In this document: piece after piece, positions 34,819-43,634 of the stretch | Layout of the letters: each line of letters starts with the position of its first letter | How positions within the stretch are numbered: position 1 is the stretch's first letter | Assembly: GCF_902706195.1 (NCBI RefSeq) | Contig: NZ_CACSJO010000006.1 | Span: forward strand, 148,709 to 212,708 | Direction: 5' to 3' | Length of the DNA: 64,000 nucleotides | Source: Novosphingobium sp. 18050 | GTDB taxonomy: Bacteria > Pseudomonadota > Alphaproteobacteria > Sphingomonadales > Sphingomonadaceae | Program-made: the position numbers and the translations under genes | Notes under the pieces: generated by a model | What the model saw: the letters and a program-made list of their open reading frames with translations, nothing else | Database searches by the model: none | Told to the model about the DNA's origin: nothing

Positions 34819-37146
34819 TCAGAAGTTTCGGGTCAAGCGTACGCCCCAAGTGCGCGGCGGCCCGGGTACACGCCAGCCACCGGTTTCCTGGCGGGCGTAC
34901 TGCGTGTTATATTCCTCATCCAGCAAGTTGTCGACGAACACACTGCCCACGAACTTCTCGTCCGCACTGGTGAAAGTGAGCGAGGCGGAGACCAGCGTCT
35001 TCGATGGTTCGCGGCCGAAGCTGGCGTCGGGACCATAGTAATAATCACCCGAGTACGACGCGAGACCGTAGAGCCGCACCGTCGACCCGTTATTCATGAA
35101 GTACGTATACGAACCACGAATGTAGCCGGAAAGCTTCGGCGCCTGCGGCAACCGGTTGCCGCTATGATCGGCTGGTGTCACCGAATAACCCAGGCATGAT
35201 GCCGCCGGAAGCCCGCCTGCGGCAGCGCAGGCGGCCGTGGAATTGGACGGCACGAACGACTGCCCGCCCTCGAAATTCGTGAACTCGGTATTGAGGTAGC
35301 TGCCGCCAAGGCCGAAGCTCAGCGAGCGTGTCGGGGCCCAGTCGAGATCGCCCTCGATGCCCTTGACCTTCGCATTGGCCGCGTTCTGCACGCACGACCC
35401 GCCGCACTGGGTGGACGTGATCTGCACCTGCAGGTTCTTATAATCGTAGTAGAATGCCGCCGCATTCAGGCGCACGTTGCCGAACTGCGACTTGAGGCCG
35501 ACTTCATAGCTGTCGAGAACTTCGGGTTCTACAATCGGCGAGCGTGCGAAGTCCGGCGAGTTGATGCCGCCCGACTTGAAGCCCCTGCTCCAGCCGCCAT
35601 ATACCATGACGTCGTTGCTCGGCTCGAACTGAACGGCCAGCTTGGGGGTCAGCTTGTTAAACTTGCCAGTGCGCGGCCCGAACGCGCCGCCATAGACCGA
35701 GGATTCCACTCCGAGCGCAGGGAAGACCGCCAACAGGTCCTGGTAGTTCTGACGCTTGCTTTCCTTGGTGTAGCGCAGCCCCCCGATGACCGAGATCGTA
35801 TCGGTGATCTTGTAATCAACTTGCCCATAGGGCGCCCAGGATTCGATGTCGAAGGATGTGCGTGCGCTGAGGTGCGGCTGGTCCAGCACGCCGCCGTTGA
35901 CGGCAGGATCGGTCACGCCAAGCTGGCCATTGATCGCCGCGCCCGAAACGTTGAAGTCGCTGCCGGACTTCTCCTTGTAGTAGAAGAATCCCAACGTGTA
36001 GTTGAGCGGTCCCGACCCACCGGAGACGAGCTGGACTTCCTCGCTGAAGGACTTGGTATATTCGCCGTTGGTCAGCGCATGCTGAAACGGAATGTCGGCC
36101 CCGTCGAGGTCCGCCCCTCCGGTGAACGAATAGTAGCGGTAGGCCGTAATGGACGATAGCGTACCAAGTCCGGTCTCAAGATCGCCGCGGAAGGCCAGAC
36201 CCCAGTTCTTGGTGCGGAACTGATCCCCCTTCACGCCCTTGGGCGGATAGTCCTGGGTCGATGTGTAGAAATCCTCGTCGGGCGACGGCCCGGCATTGCC
36301 GCCAAGACAGACTGCGATCTGGGTTGGGCAGGTCTGGTCGAGACCAATGAATGCCTGACCTTCGCGGTCTTTCTTGATGCCGTAGTCGGCGGAGAGCTTC
36401 AGGGTCAGCGTGTCGGTCGGCTCGAACTTGAGTTTGCCGGCGAAGTGGTACTGGTTGCGGCCCTGCAGGTCGTCGATGAACGGCGAAGTAGACTTCACAT
36501 AGCCGTCATTGGAATCGTACATCGCGGCGACGCGCAAGGCCAACTTGTCACCCAGCGGGGCATTGACCACGCCGTCGATCGACATGCGGTTGAAGCTGCC
36601 CGAGGCGATCGAGGCCTTGCCTTCCCACTTCCCCATCTTGGGATCATTGGTGATGATACGCACCGCGCCCGCCGCCGCATTGCGGCCGTAAAGCGTTCCT
36701 TGCGGCCCCTTGAGCACTTCGATACGCTCGATATCGTTGAAGGCAAAAGTCGAGGTCGCCGTACGCGGCATATAGGTGTCGTCCTGATAGACGGCGACCG
36801 ATGCCTCGAGGCCGGGGTTGGCATAGATCGTGCCGACACCGCGCAGGAACAGGCCCACGAAGTTGGCGTTACGGTTGACCGAAAGGCCAGGCGTCAGCTT
36901 CGACAGTTCAGAGGATGCCTCCAGACCGGCGGCCTTGATCGCAGCACCGTCGATCGCTGTCACAGCTACGGGCACATCCTGAAGGTTCTGTGCACGCTTC
37001 TGCGACGTGACGACGATTTCGTTGAGATACCGCTCGGGTGCAGTATCGGACGCCTGCGAACCATTTTCGTTTGCATCCTGCGCATAGGCAGGAGCGGTCA
37101 GGACGACCGAGGCAGCGGTAGCCAGATACAATGCGCGCTTCTTCAA
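34819..37146 (-). CDS. TonB-dependent outer-membrane receptor
   Basis: A 775-residue receptor. An N-terminal signal peptide (MKKRALYLATAASVV...AYAQ) ends near residue 23. A plug domain follows (NEIVVTSQKRAQNLQDVPVAV) and the chain ends in a barrel with terminal phenylalanine, the outer-membrane assembly signal. Start is TTG at 37146 with GGGAGG upstream. Sphingomonad receptors of this kind import iron complexes, oligosaccharides or hydrophobic substrates. Its place in the centre of the catabolic cluster, behind operator site 7, suggests uptake of the pathway substrate. Confidence 0.93.
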   Translation of the reverse strand: MKKRALYLATAASVVLTAPAYAQDANENGSQASDTAPERYLNEIVVTSQKRAQNLQDVPVAVTAIDGAAIKAAGLEASSELSKLTPGLSVNRNANFVGLFLRGVGTIYANPGLEASVAVYQDDTYMPRTATSTFAFNDIERIEVLKGPQGTLYGRNAAAGAVRIITNDPKMGKWEGKASIASGSFNRMSIDGVVNAPLGDKLALRVAAMYDSNDGYVKSTSPFIDDLQGRNQYHFAGKLKFEPTDTLTLKLSADYGIKKDREGQAFIGLDQTCPTQIAVCLGGNAGPSPDEDFYTSTQDYPPKGVKGDQFRTKNWGLAFRGDLETGLGTLSSITAYRYYSFTGGADLDGADIPFQHALTNGEYTKSFSEEVQLVSGGSGPLNYTLGFFYYKEKSGSDFNVSGAAINGQLGVTDPAVNGGVLDQPHLSARTSFDIESWAPYGQVDYKITDTISVIGGLRYTKESKRQNYQDLLAVFPALGVESSVYGGAFGPRTGKFNKLTPKLAVQFEPSNDVMVYGGWSRGFKSGGINSPDFARSPIVEPEVLDSYEVGLKSQFGNVRLNAAAFYYDYKNLQVQITSTQCGGSCVQNAANAKVKGIEGDLDWAPTRSLSFGLGGSYLNTEFTNFEGGQSFVPSNSTAACAAAGGLPAASCLGYSVTPADHSGNRLPQAPKLSGYIRGSYTYFMNNGSTVRLYGLASYSGDYYYGPDASFGREPSKTLVSASLTFTSADEKFVGSVFVDNLLDEEYNTQYARQETGGWRVPGPPRTWGVRLTRNF

Positions 37147-37231
37147 GCAAACCTCCCATTGAGCTTATGTTGGACCATTACGGTTTCTGAAGGCTGCAAT
37201 ACCGCTTTCGCCTCGGTCGTCCAAGGATAAA

Positions 37232-37247
37232 TGTACGTAAGCGAACT
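37232..37247. promoter_or_regulatory. Cluster operator site 7 (palindrome)
   Basis: TGTACGTA/AGCGAACT. The right arm is a full consensus match and the left is partial. It lies between the TonB receptor (start 37146) and the divergent membrane protein (start 37323). Confidence 0.62.
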
Positions 37248-37322
37248 AAAATTTGCAAAATCCGCCATTTTCATGGCTAAATGGCGGCAAGCCAGAACGG
37301 CTTGATCGGGAAGGGGATCATC

Positions 37323-37991
37323 ATGCTGGAACGAATTTGCGCTTGGGGCGGGCCTTTTTGCGCCGCATTCTTTGGAGTCGGACTTGTGCTCGCGGGCTTC
37401 GTTCCGCCGCCATCACCCATGCTACAACAAACTGAAATTGCGACATTATATACGGAACATGCGGTCGCAATCCGCAGCGGGATGGTTCTCAGCCTATTCG
37501 GATTGGTCGGCTATCTTGCCCTTGTCGGCGCGATTTCGGGGCAGATGCGGCGAATGGAGATTCGCAGCCGCACCGCCTGTTATTTGCAGCTCGGTGCAGG
37601 GACGGTAGGCATGCTAACTGTCATGCTACCGATAATGATCCTCGCAACCGCCGCCTTCCGGCCCGAACGAGACCCTGCGCTGACTCAATTGCTCAACGAT
37701 ATGGGTTGGCTGGTGATCATTCCAGCCTTCCCGACCTTCATCGCCCAGTTCGGAGCGATCGCCGCCGGGGTGTTCGCGGATCGCAGCGCGCAGCCGATCT
37801 ACCCGCGCTGGGTCGCCTACTTCAACATCTGGATCGCCATTCTGTTCGTGCCCGGCGGTTTCGCCTATTTCGTGCGCACGGGCGCGTTCGCCTGGGATGG
37901 CCTTCTGGCGTTCTGGGCGGCAGCAGGAGCCTTCTTCGTCTGGCTTCTCGTCATGTGCTGGCAGGTAAGCAGCGCCAGCAAGCGGGGCTGA
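37323..37991 (+). CDS. Membrane protein, paralogue of the protein at 51044-51778
   Basis: About 222 residues with roughly six hydrophobic segments. It aligns by eye with the protein at 51044-51778: both have a segment of IRxGxVLS type in the first third and an xRTGxFAWxGLLxxW segment near the end. The ATG at 37323 follows AAGGGG; an upstream TTG is not supported. The family is not known to me. It is divergent from the TonB receptor, so a role in moving the substrate inward across the membrane is conceivable. Confidence 0.78.
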   Translation: MLERICAWGGPFCAAFFGVGLVLAGFVPPPSPMLQQTEIATLYTEHAVAIRSGMVLSLFGLVGYLALVGAISGQMRRMEIRSRTACYLQLGAGTVGMLTVMLPIMILATAAFRPERDPALTQLLNDMGWLVIIPAFPTFIAQFGAIAAGVFADRSAQPIYPRWVAYFNIWIAILFVPGGFAYFVRTGAFAWDGLLAFWAAAGAFFVWLLVMCWQVSSASKRG

Positions 37992-38000
37992 AACGCAACA

Positions 38001-38022
38001 GGGGCAACCTCATGGTCGCCCC
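38001..38022 (+). terminator. Hairpin after the membrane-protein gene
   Basis: GGGGCAACC and GGTCGCCCC pair across a four-base loop with one mismatch, nine bases after the stop codon, and are followed by TTCCTATC. Confidence 0.5.
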
Positions 38023-38035
38023 TTCCTATCTCAAC

Positions 38036-38054
38036 GGCGGCGCGAGGCGCCGCC
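38036..38054 (-). terminator. Short GC-rich hairpin after the MarR gene
   Basis: A perfect eight-base repeat GGCGGCGC/GCGCCGCC with a three-base loop, 11 bases beyond the MarR stop on the minus strand. No T-run is present. Confidence 0.42.
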
Positions 38055-38064
38055 CCGCCACCCG

Positions 38065-38574
38065 TCAAGCCTCGCCCAGCATCCGCTTCAGGTTTGCCTT
38101 GACCTTGGCGAGGCCATCTTCGGTCGCATGGATTTCGGCGTCGGTCATATCCGCACAGATGCGCCGATTGAGCGGCTCGATGATAGTGCGCATCTCATCG
38201 ATCAACTGGTAGCCAGAATCGGTGATGTAGATCCGCTTGGCGCGTTTGTCCTTCTTGTCCGGACGGCGATATACATAACCCGCCACTTCGAGCCGGTCGA
38301 CGATGCCGCTGAGCGTGACCTTGCCCACGTCGATGTCGCGCGCGAGGGTGGAACTGACCACGCCCTTACCCGGTTGGCGCGAAATATTCGCCAGTACCCA
38401 CCACTGCGACCGAGTGATCCCCAGCGTCTTGAGGTGCTGGTCATAAAGGGTGCGCCGCATACGCGAAACATCGTGAACCAGGTAGCCGAGACGGAACCAG
38501 TTGAGTTCGCTTTCGTCCGTGGGATCGCCAGCGCGAGGGATGGCGACGGGGCGTGTCATCTGCTTGTTGCTCAA
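38065..38574 (-). CDS. MarR-family transcriptional regulator
   Basis: A 169-residue regulator with the winged helix-turn-helix core: LGITRSQWWVLANIS, the recognition part VGKVTLSGIVDRLEVAGYVYRR, and the wing DKKDKRAKRIYIT. MarR proteins are dimers that bind 16-20 base palindromes and respond to small phenolic or CoA ligands. The TTG at 38574 has GAGG upstream; the ATG at 38559 is the alternative. Its own promoter region shows no copy of the cluster palindrome. It lies in the middle of the cluster and is the best candidate for the protein that binds the repeated palindrome. Confidence 0.9.
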   Translation of the reverse strand: MSNKQMTRPVAIPRAGDPTDESELNWFRLGYLVHDVSRMRRTLYDQHLKTLGITRSQWWVLANISRQPGKGVVSSTLARDIDVGKVTLSGIVDRLEVAGYVYRRPDKKDKRAKRIYITDSGYQLIDEMRTIIEPLNRRICADMTDAEIHATEDGLAKVKANLKRMLGEA

Positions 38575-38647
38575 AGTAACCTCATTCCCGCCCTATAGCG
38601 CCGAAATCCGGCATTGGCTGTAGGCTGCGCAATTATTCCAGATCCGG

Positions 38648-38950
38648 TCATGGCTCGCACCAGCGACCGATCCCCGGCCGCCAGCGCCGCACTCCGACAT
38701 CCCCGGAAAAAACACCTTCGAGCGTGAACGGATCGGCAGCCAGCATGGACCGCGCCTCCCCCATGCTTTCCGCCTCGACAAGCAGCATGCTGCCTATGGG
38801 CAAGGCGTCCTGACCATCGCCGGACATGAGGGCACCGCCCGCCGCGACCCGATCGCCGAAGCTACGCCAATAGGCGAGATGGCTATCGCGCAAGGCCAGG
38901 CGACGCTCCAGCATACCCTCAAGGTCGTTCGCTTCGATCAGAAAAATCAT
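38648..38950 (-). CDS. YciI-like protein
   Basis: A 100-residue ferredoxin-like-fold protein beginning MIFLIEANDLEGMLERRLALRDSHLAYW, with the conserved RxxHLxY segment and a C-terminal region of the GEARSMLAADPF type. These proteins are small putative enzymes or hydrolase-like factors of unknown specific role; some occur next to dioxygenases. It reads leftward from the operator pair at 38982-39024. Confidence 0.82.
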   Translation of the reverse strand: MIFLIEANDLEGMLERRLALRDSHLAYWRSFGDRVAAGGALMSGDGQDALPIGSMLLVEAESMGEARSMLAADPFTLEGVFSGDVGVRRWRPGIGRWCEP

Positions 38951-38981
38951 CCGATCCGTCTACGATGAATTCCAATTCATA

Positions 38982-38997
38982 TACAAGCATGCAAACG
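38982..38997. promoter_or_regulatory. Possible weak cluster operator (site 8a)
   Basis: TACAAGCA/TGCAAACG, with a GCATGC centre like site 3 but weak arms. It lies 32 bases upstream of the YciI gene and 12 bases from the strong site 8b. Confidence 0.35.
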
Positions 38998-39008
38998 TAC
39001 CAATATTT

Positions 39009-39024
39009 CGTTCTCTAGCGAACT
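39009..39024. promoter_or_regulatory. Cluster operator site 8b (palindrome)
   Basis: CGTTCTCT/AGCGAACT, a strong palindrome with one mismatch in the left arm. It is 67 bases upstream of the rightward ATG at 39091. Confidence 0.75.
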
Positions 39025-39090
39025 TTATCTTTGACTCTCCCGAACAGCTCCTTAGCTTTGCCGCAAATAGAAAGCAGGAGAGGGACAGGC

Positions 39091-39489
39091 ATGCCGGGGA
39101 TCGTCACCACGCAATCTAGCTGTTTTATCGCGCGCTTCCATGTCGATCCGGCGAAACGCGCCGCATTCGAAGCGATTTTTGACGCCCTGTGGCGCGGCTC
39201 GCTCGACCTCCTCAATGCACAGTGCAACCTCGTCTACTATGGTTGGGACCGCGCCGACCGCACCTTCTACACGATCGAATCGTACAAGGATGAAAACGCC
39301 TTGGCTGTGCTGCGCTCCTCCGAGATCTTCCAGACCGTGGTCGCACAGCTGCTCGAGCAATGCGATGCGCCGATGGAGCTGACACTGCTGCGCGGTATGG
39401 AAGGCGACTCGGCGGTGTTCAATCTCTACCCGGCGGGCCGTTCGCAAGTGCATCCCAGTTCCGGCGACAACCACGTCGTCATTGCCTAG
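39091..39489 (+). CDS. Small dimeric alpha-beta barrel (ABM-like) protein
   Basis: 132 residues starting at ATG 39091 after CAGGAGAGGG; an upstream frame start at 39031 is not supported. The pattern FHVDPAKRAAFEAIFDALW and the E-S-Y-K-D-E-N-A-L segment look like antibiotic biosynthesis monooxygenase (ABM) or quinol monooxygenase-type proteins. Such proteins oxidise or merely bind small aromatic substrates without a cofactor. It is followed by a crotonase gene 12 bases away. Confidence 0.6.
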   Translation: MPGIVTTQSSCFIARFHVDPAKRAAFEAIFDALWRGSLDLLNAQCNLVYYGWDRADRTFYTIESYKDENALAVLRSSEIFQTVVAQLLEQCDAPMELTLLRGMEGDSAVFNLYPAGRSQVHPSSGDNHVVIA

Positions 39490-39501
39490 GCCTGACAAAT
39501 C

Positions 39502-40302
39502 ATGATGCCTTCCGAGCGTTATTCCGCCCTCGCTTTCGACTATGCCGGACGCGTGTTGACCATTCGCATTGACATGGCCGACCGGCTCAACGTCGTCACA
39601 GAGCAGCTCCATACCGAAATGGCCACCGTGTTCGAGGACGCCGCGCGCGATCCCGATTGCGACGTGATCGTGCTTACCGGTGCCGGGCGGACGTTTTGCG
39701 CGGGCGGTGACCTGCAGTGGCTGGCGGACGAACTGGAAACCGGCCTCGCCCCCTTCGTGGGGGAATCGCACGTGATGCGCCGGATCGTCGGTTCGCTGCT
39801 GGAATGCCCCAAGCCGGTGATCGCCGCCGTGAACGGCGATGCGATTGGCTTCGGTGCCTCGATCGCCCTGCTGTGCGATGTAGTGATCGCGGTGGAGACT
39901 GCGCGATTCGCAGATCCGCATGTACGGCTGGGGCTTTCCACCGGGGACGGCGGCTCGCTCATCTGGCCGCAACTGATCGGCTATGCCAAGGCGCGGCATT
40001 ACCTGCTTACCGGCGATGCGCTCGACGCCGTCGAGGCCGAGCGCATCGGACTTATCGCACTGGTCAAGCCGCAGGACGAGTTCGAGGCTTTTGTCGCCGC
40101 CTATGCCGCGCGAATGGCGAAAGGCGCACAAACCGCGATCCGTTACAGCAAGGTCACCGCGAACCTGCCGCTGCGCCAGCTTGCCGCTACCGTTTACGAA
40201 GCGATGATCGCCTACGAAGGCCTGTGCAAGCACACCGACGATTACCGCGAAGGCGTGACGGCCTTCCTCGAAAAGCGCAAACCGATATACATCGGGCGCT
40301 GA
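39502..40302 (+). CDS. Crotonase-family protein lacking the hydratase glutamates
   Basis: A 266-residue crotonase. Aligned by eye with the canonical enzyme at 6255, the first catalytic glutamate is replaced by serine (GFGASIALLCD) and the second by histidine (DPHVRLGL). STGDGGSLIWP carries an aspartate in the position used by isomerases. An isomerase, decarboxylase or hydrolase activity is therefore more likely than hydration. It ends in the operon started at 39091 behind operator site 8b. Confidence 0.82.
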   Translation: MMPSERYSALAFDYAGRVLTIRIDMADRLNVVTEQLHTEMATVFEDAARDPDCDVIVLTGAGRTFCAGGDLQWLADELETGLAPFVGESHVMRRIVGSLLECPKPVIAAVNGDAIGFGASIALLCDVVIAVETARFADPHVRLGLSTGDGGSLIWPQLIGYAKARHYLLTGDALDAVEAERIGLIALVKPQDEFEAFVAAYAARMAKGAQTAIRYSKVTANLPLRQLAATVYEAMIAYEGLCKHTDDYREGVTAFLEKRKPIYIGR

Positions 40303-40353
40303 CCCCTGCGAATTCTCGTTTGAGAGCGCTCAGGCGGTTTACCTTGCGATAAT

Positions 40354-40369
40354 GGTTCGCTATCGAACT
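40354..40369. promoter_or_regulatory. Cluster operator site 9 (palindrome)
   Basis: GGTTCGCT/ATCGAACT. The left arm is exact consensus and the right differs by one base. It ends 33 bases upstream of the ATG at 40403. One of the two or three clearest copies. Confidence 0.8.
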
Positions 40370-40402
40370 ATCATAGAAATGAGAATCCGGTTGAGATGAG
40401 CG

Positions 40403-42688
40403 ATGTTCGAAAGCGGTGAAACCCAGGCGATGATGGCGGACATGGTCGGCCGCCTGCTTGCTCGCGAAAACGAGTTCGAGGCCCGGCGCCACCGGCTATC
40501 CGCAGAGCAGCCGGACCGCCTCCACTTGTGGCCGATGCTGGCCGAACAGGGCGTCATCGGCGCGCTGGCGGTGGAGGAGGCAGGCGGCTTCGGCGGAACG
40601 GCGCGCGATCTTGCGACGCTGATGGCGCAGGCGGGCACGTGGCTCGCAGTCGAACCGCTGCTCCAGACCGCGCTGGCCGCCCATGTGCTGTCCGGTCTGC
40701 CGGAGGAAGCCCCTCTGCTGGAACAAATGCTGGCAGGCCAGGCGATTGCGTTACTGGCGCATGGCGAGGGCGGCGATCCGCTGGCCCAACCCGCTGCGCA
40801 CATGGGGAAGAACGGCGGCGAATGGCGTGTCAGTGGCACCAAGGCATTGGTGCGCGGAGGCGATGTGGCCACGCATTTCCTCGTCACGGCTATACATGAC
40901 GGGCGCACGGCGCTCTGCCTCGTCGCCGCCAATGCGCCCGGGCTGCGGATCGATACTACCCGCCTGATCGACGGATCGGGAGGGGCGACGCTACACCTCG
41001 ACAATACGCCTGCGGGTCTGCTGCTCGGCCACGCCGGCTCGCTCGTCGAGCGGCTGCTTACTTTGCATCTGATCGGCCTCTGCGCCGAATCCGCCGCAAT
41101 CATGCGCGCGGCGAACGAGCAGACTTTCGCGTACCTCGCCACGCGCAAGCAGTTCGGCACGCCGCTCGCCAGCTTTCAGGCGCTGCAGCACCGCGCCGCC
41201 GACATGTTCATCGCCGCCGAGGAAGCACGCGTACTTACTGACCGACTGGTGACGCTGTTCGACACCGATCCTGCGCAGGCCCTGCCCCTCGCCGCCGCTG
41301 CCAAGGCCGCGATCGACGGGTTGGCCCGCCGCGTGGCGCACGAGGCCGTGCAGCTTCACGGCGGCATGGGTGTCAGCGACGAACTGGTGGTCAGCCACTA
41401 TTTCAAGCGCCTCGCCGCGATCCGGGCAGAGGCTGCGTGCGCGGACGACCTTTATGCATGGCTGGCCGCGCGCGGGAGCCCGATCCCGCTGGGCGATCAT
41501 GAAGAAGCCGAACTTGCCGCCTTCCGCGGCGAAGTGCGCGAATTCGTGCGCACCGCCCTGCCCGCCGATCTCGCCGCCAAGGGCCGGCTAGGGCTGGAGA
41601 TCGCCAAGGCCGATTATGTCGGTTGGCAGAAGATCCTCTCGGACAAGGGCTGGTTCGCCAGCGCCTGGCCGCGCGAACATGGCGGCGGCGGGTGGGATAT
41701 TCATCGCCAGCTGGTGCTGCTGCAAGAGGCTGCGCTGGGCGATGCGCCGCTCATCATTCCCTACGGCGTCTCGATGGTCGGGCCGGTGCTCTATACGTTC
41801 GGTGATGAAGCACAGCGCACGCGGCATCTGCCGGGCATACTTTCCAGCGATGTGTGGTGGTGCCAGGGCTATTCGGAACCGAACAGCGGCTCCGACCTCG
41901 CCTCGCTCAAGACGACGGCAGTGCGCGACGGCGACGACTACATCGTCAACGGCGCCAAGATGTGGACCACTGAAGCCCACTGGGCCGACTGGATGCACTG
42001 CCTGGTACGCACAGACCGCGAGGTGAAGGCGCAGGCGGGCATCAGTTTCCTGCTGATCGACATGACATCGCCGGGGATCGACATCCGGCCGATCGTTACC
42101 ATCGATGGGCAGCACCACACCAACCAGATCTTCCTAGACAACGTCCGGGTGCCGGCAGCGAACCTCGTCGGCGCCGAGGGGCAAGGCTGGACCATCGCTA
42201 AGTTCTTGCTCGCCAATGAACGCGTGGCGATCGCCGATACCGGACCTAAGATGCGCCTGCTAGCCCAGCTTCGCGAACGGTTGGCAACGGCGCGCGAGGC
42301 CGGCTCGCTGTCCGCCGCAAGCCTTGATGCCATCACCGGACGCATTGTCGTGGCAGAAACCGAACTGGCGATGCTGATCGCCATGGAGGACCATTACGTT
42401 GCGCAGTGGGCGGCCGGCGGGGCCAAGACCGGGCCAGAGGCTTCGATCCTCAAGGTGCGCGGTACGGAAGTGCTCCAGTCACTCTGCGAGATCGGGTTGA
42501 TGCTGGAAGGACCGCTCGCCGCCGTACACGACCCGCACGACCTGCACCTTGCTCCCGGCAGCGAGCCGGGCGCCTTCGCGCAGGCCAGCATGAGCGCGCA
42601 TCGCTACCTCTACAGCCGCTGCTGGTCGATCTTCGGCGGCACCAACGAAATTCAGCGCAACATCATCGCCGGCAGCATCCTGCGCTGA
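40403..42688 (+). CDS. Double-length acyl-CoA dehydrogenase (two fused units)
   Basis: A 761-residue protein made of two acyl-CoA dehydrogenase units in tandem. The first (to about residue 365) includes AVQLHGGMGVSDELVV and KQFGTPLASFQA; the second begins near PLGDHEEAELAAF and has GYSEPNSGSDLAS, NGAKMWTTEAHW and FGGTNEIQRN. The second unit has the FAD and substrate blocks. In steroid catabolism alpha2-beta2 enzymes are built from two separate genes; here both would be one chain. It would dehydrogenate a bulky acyl-CoA such as a ring or side-chain ester. Confidence 0.88.
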   Translation: MFESGETQAMMADMVGRLLARENEFEARRHRLSAEQPDRLHLWPMLAEQGVIGALAVEEAGGFGGTARDLATLMAQAGTWLAVEPLLQTALAAHVLSGLPEEAPLLEQMLAGQAIALLAHGEGGDPLAQPAAHMGKNGGEWRVSGTKALVRGGDVATHFLVTAIHDGRTALCLVAANAPGLRIDTTRLIDGSGGATLHLDNTPAGLLLGHAGSLVERLLTLHLIGLCAESAAIMRAANEQTFAYLATRKQFGTPLASFQALQHRAADMFIAAEEARVLTDRLVTLFDTDPAQALPLAAAAKAAIDGLARRVAHEAVQLHGGMGVSDELVVSHYFKRLAAIRAEAACADDLYAWLAARGSPIPLGDHEEAELAAFRGEVREFVRTALPADLAAKGRLGLEIAKADYVGWQKILSDKGWFASAWPREHGGGGWDIHRQLVLLQEAALGDAPLIIPYGVSMVGPVLYTFGDEAQRTRHLPGILSSDVWWCQGYSEPNSGSDLASLKTTAVRDGDDYIVNGAKMWTTEAHWADWMHCLVRTDREVKAQAGISFLLIDMTSPGIDIRPIVTIDGQHHTNQIFLDNVRVPAANLVGAEGQGWTIAKFLLANERVAIADTGPKMRLLAQLRERLATAREAGSLSAASLDAITGRIVVAETELAMLIAMEDHYVAQWAAGGAKTGPEASILKVRGTEVLQSLCEIGLMLEGPLAAVHDPHDLHLAPGSEPGAFAQASMSAHRYLYSRCWSIFGGTNEIQRNIIAGSILR

Positions 42689-42714
42689 CACGGCAACCTT
42701 TGGGAGAAAACGAT

Positions 42715-43488
42715 ATGGGCCGACTGCAAGGACGGGTCGCCATCGTGACCGGCGCAGCGCGCGGGCTGGGCGCAGCGGCAGCGCGGGCGCTGGCTATCGA
42801 AGGCGCCGCCGTGATGCTGACCGATGTGCTGGAAAGCGTGGCGGAGACCGCGGCCGCCCTCGCACAGGATGGGTTTCAGGCTAGGCACCACAGCCATGAC
42901 GTGACCAGCGACCAGGAGTGGCAATCCGTCGTAGCCGCCACGATCTCGGCCTTTGGCGAGATCAACGTGCTGGTCAACAACGCCGGGATCAACCTGCCCG
43001 GCACGATCGACGACATCGAGGTCGACGCTGCCCAGCAGATCATGAACGTGAACTACTTCGGCGCGATGCGGGGCATCAAGGCCGTGTTGCCCTCGATGCG
43101 CAGCGCCGGGCATGGCTCGATCGTCAACATAAGCTCTAACAGCACGCGCATGATCGCGGGACTGACCACAGCCTATTCGCCGACCAAGGCGGCGCTGGCG
43201 CTACTGACCAAGAATGTCGCGGTGGCCTGCGCGCAGGGCGGCGATGATATCCGCTGCAACTCCATCCACCCGGGACCCCACGAAACGGCGATGCTGCTGG
43301 GCGATGCTATGGACGGAAACAGCGACGCCGCCATCAAGCTGATCCAGCCCATGATCGATGCCATTCCCATGGGCCGCATGGGCAAACCGATGGAGATCGG
43401 CAAGGCCGTGGCATTCCTTGCCAGCGACGATGCAAGCTACATCACCGGGGCCGAGATTTTCGTCGACGGCGGGCTAAGCCTGCTCTGA
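42715..43488 (+). CDS. Short-chain dehydrogenase/reductase
   Basis: 257 residues: TGAARGLGAAAA near the start, NNAGINLPG mid-protein and YSPTK as active site, with a standard C-terminus (ITGAEIFVDGG). The ATG at 42715 follows TGGGAG; the long upstream frame to 42406 is the shadow of the dehydrogenase gene. It resembles 3-alpha/beta-hydroxysteroid dehydrogenase-type SDRs but without a decisive motif. Second gene of the operon behind operator site 9. Confidence 0.87.
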   Translation: MGRLQGRVAIVTGAARGLGAAAARALAIEGAAVMLTDVLESVAETAAALAQDGFQARHHSHDVTSDQEWQSVVAATISAFGEINVLVNNAGINLPGTIDDIEVDAAQQIMNVNYFGAMRGIKAVLPSMRSAGHGSIVNISSNSTRMIAGLTTAYSPTKAALALLTKNVAVACAQGGDDIRCNSIHPGPHETAMLLGDAMDGNSDAAIKLIQPMIDAIPMGRMGKPMEIGKAVAFLASDDASYITGAEIFVDGGLSLL

Positions 43489-43527
43489 TCCGGTGCTATT
43501 TCAGGTCGCCCCGGCCTTGCTCAATAT

Positions 43528-43543
43528 AGTTCGCTATGTTACC
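43528..43543. promoter_or_regulatory. Cluster operator site 10 (palindrome)
   Basis: AGTTCGCT/ATGTTACC. Left arm exact, right arm degenerate, much like site 1. It lies 91 bases upstream of the Rieske oxygenase ATG. Confidence 0.6.
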
Positions 43544-43634
43544 AAATATCGAAATACGCGCGCACAGACGCAGCCGACGAGAGATTCTTGCTGCTTACGG
43601 GATCACATCCCGCCGCAGACCGGAGAGGTGACCC

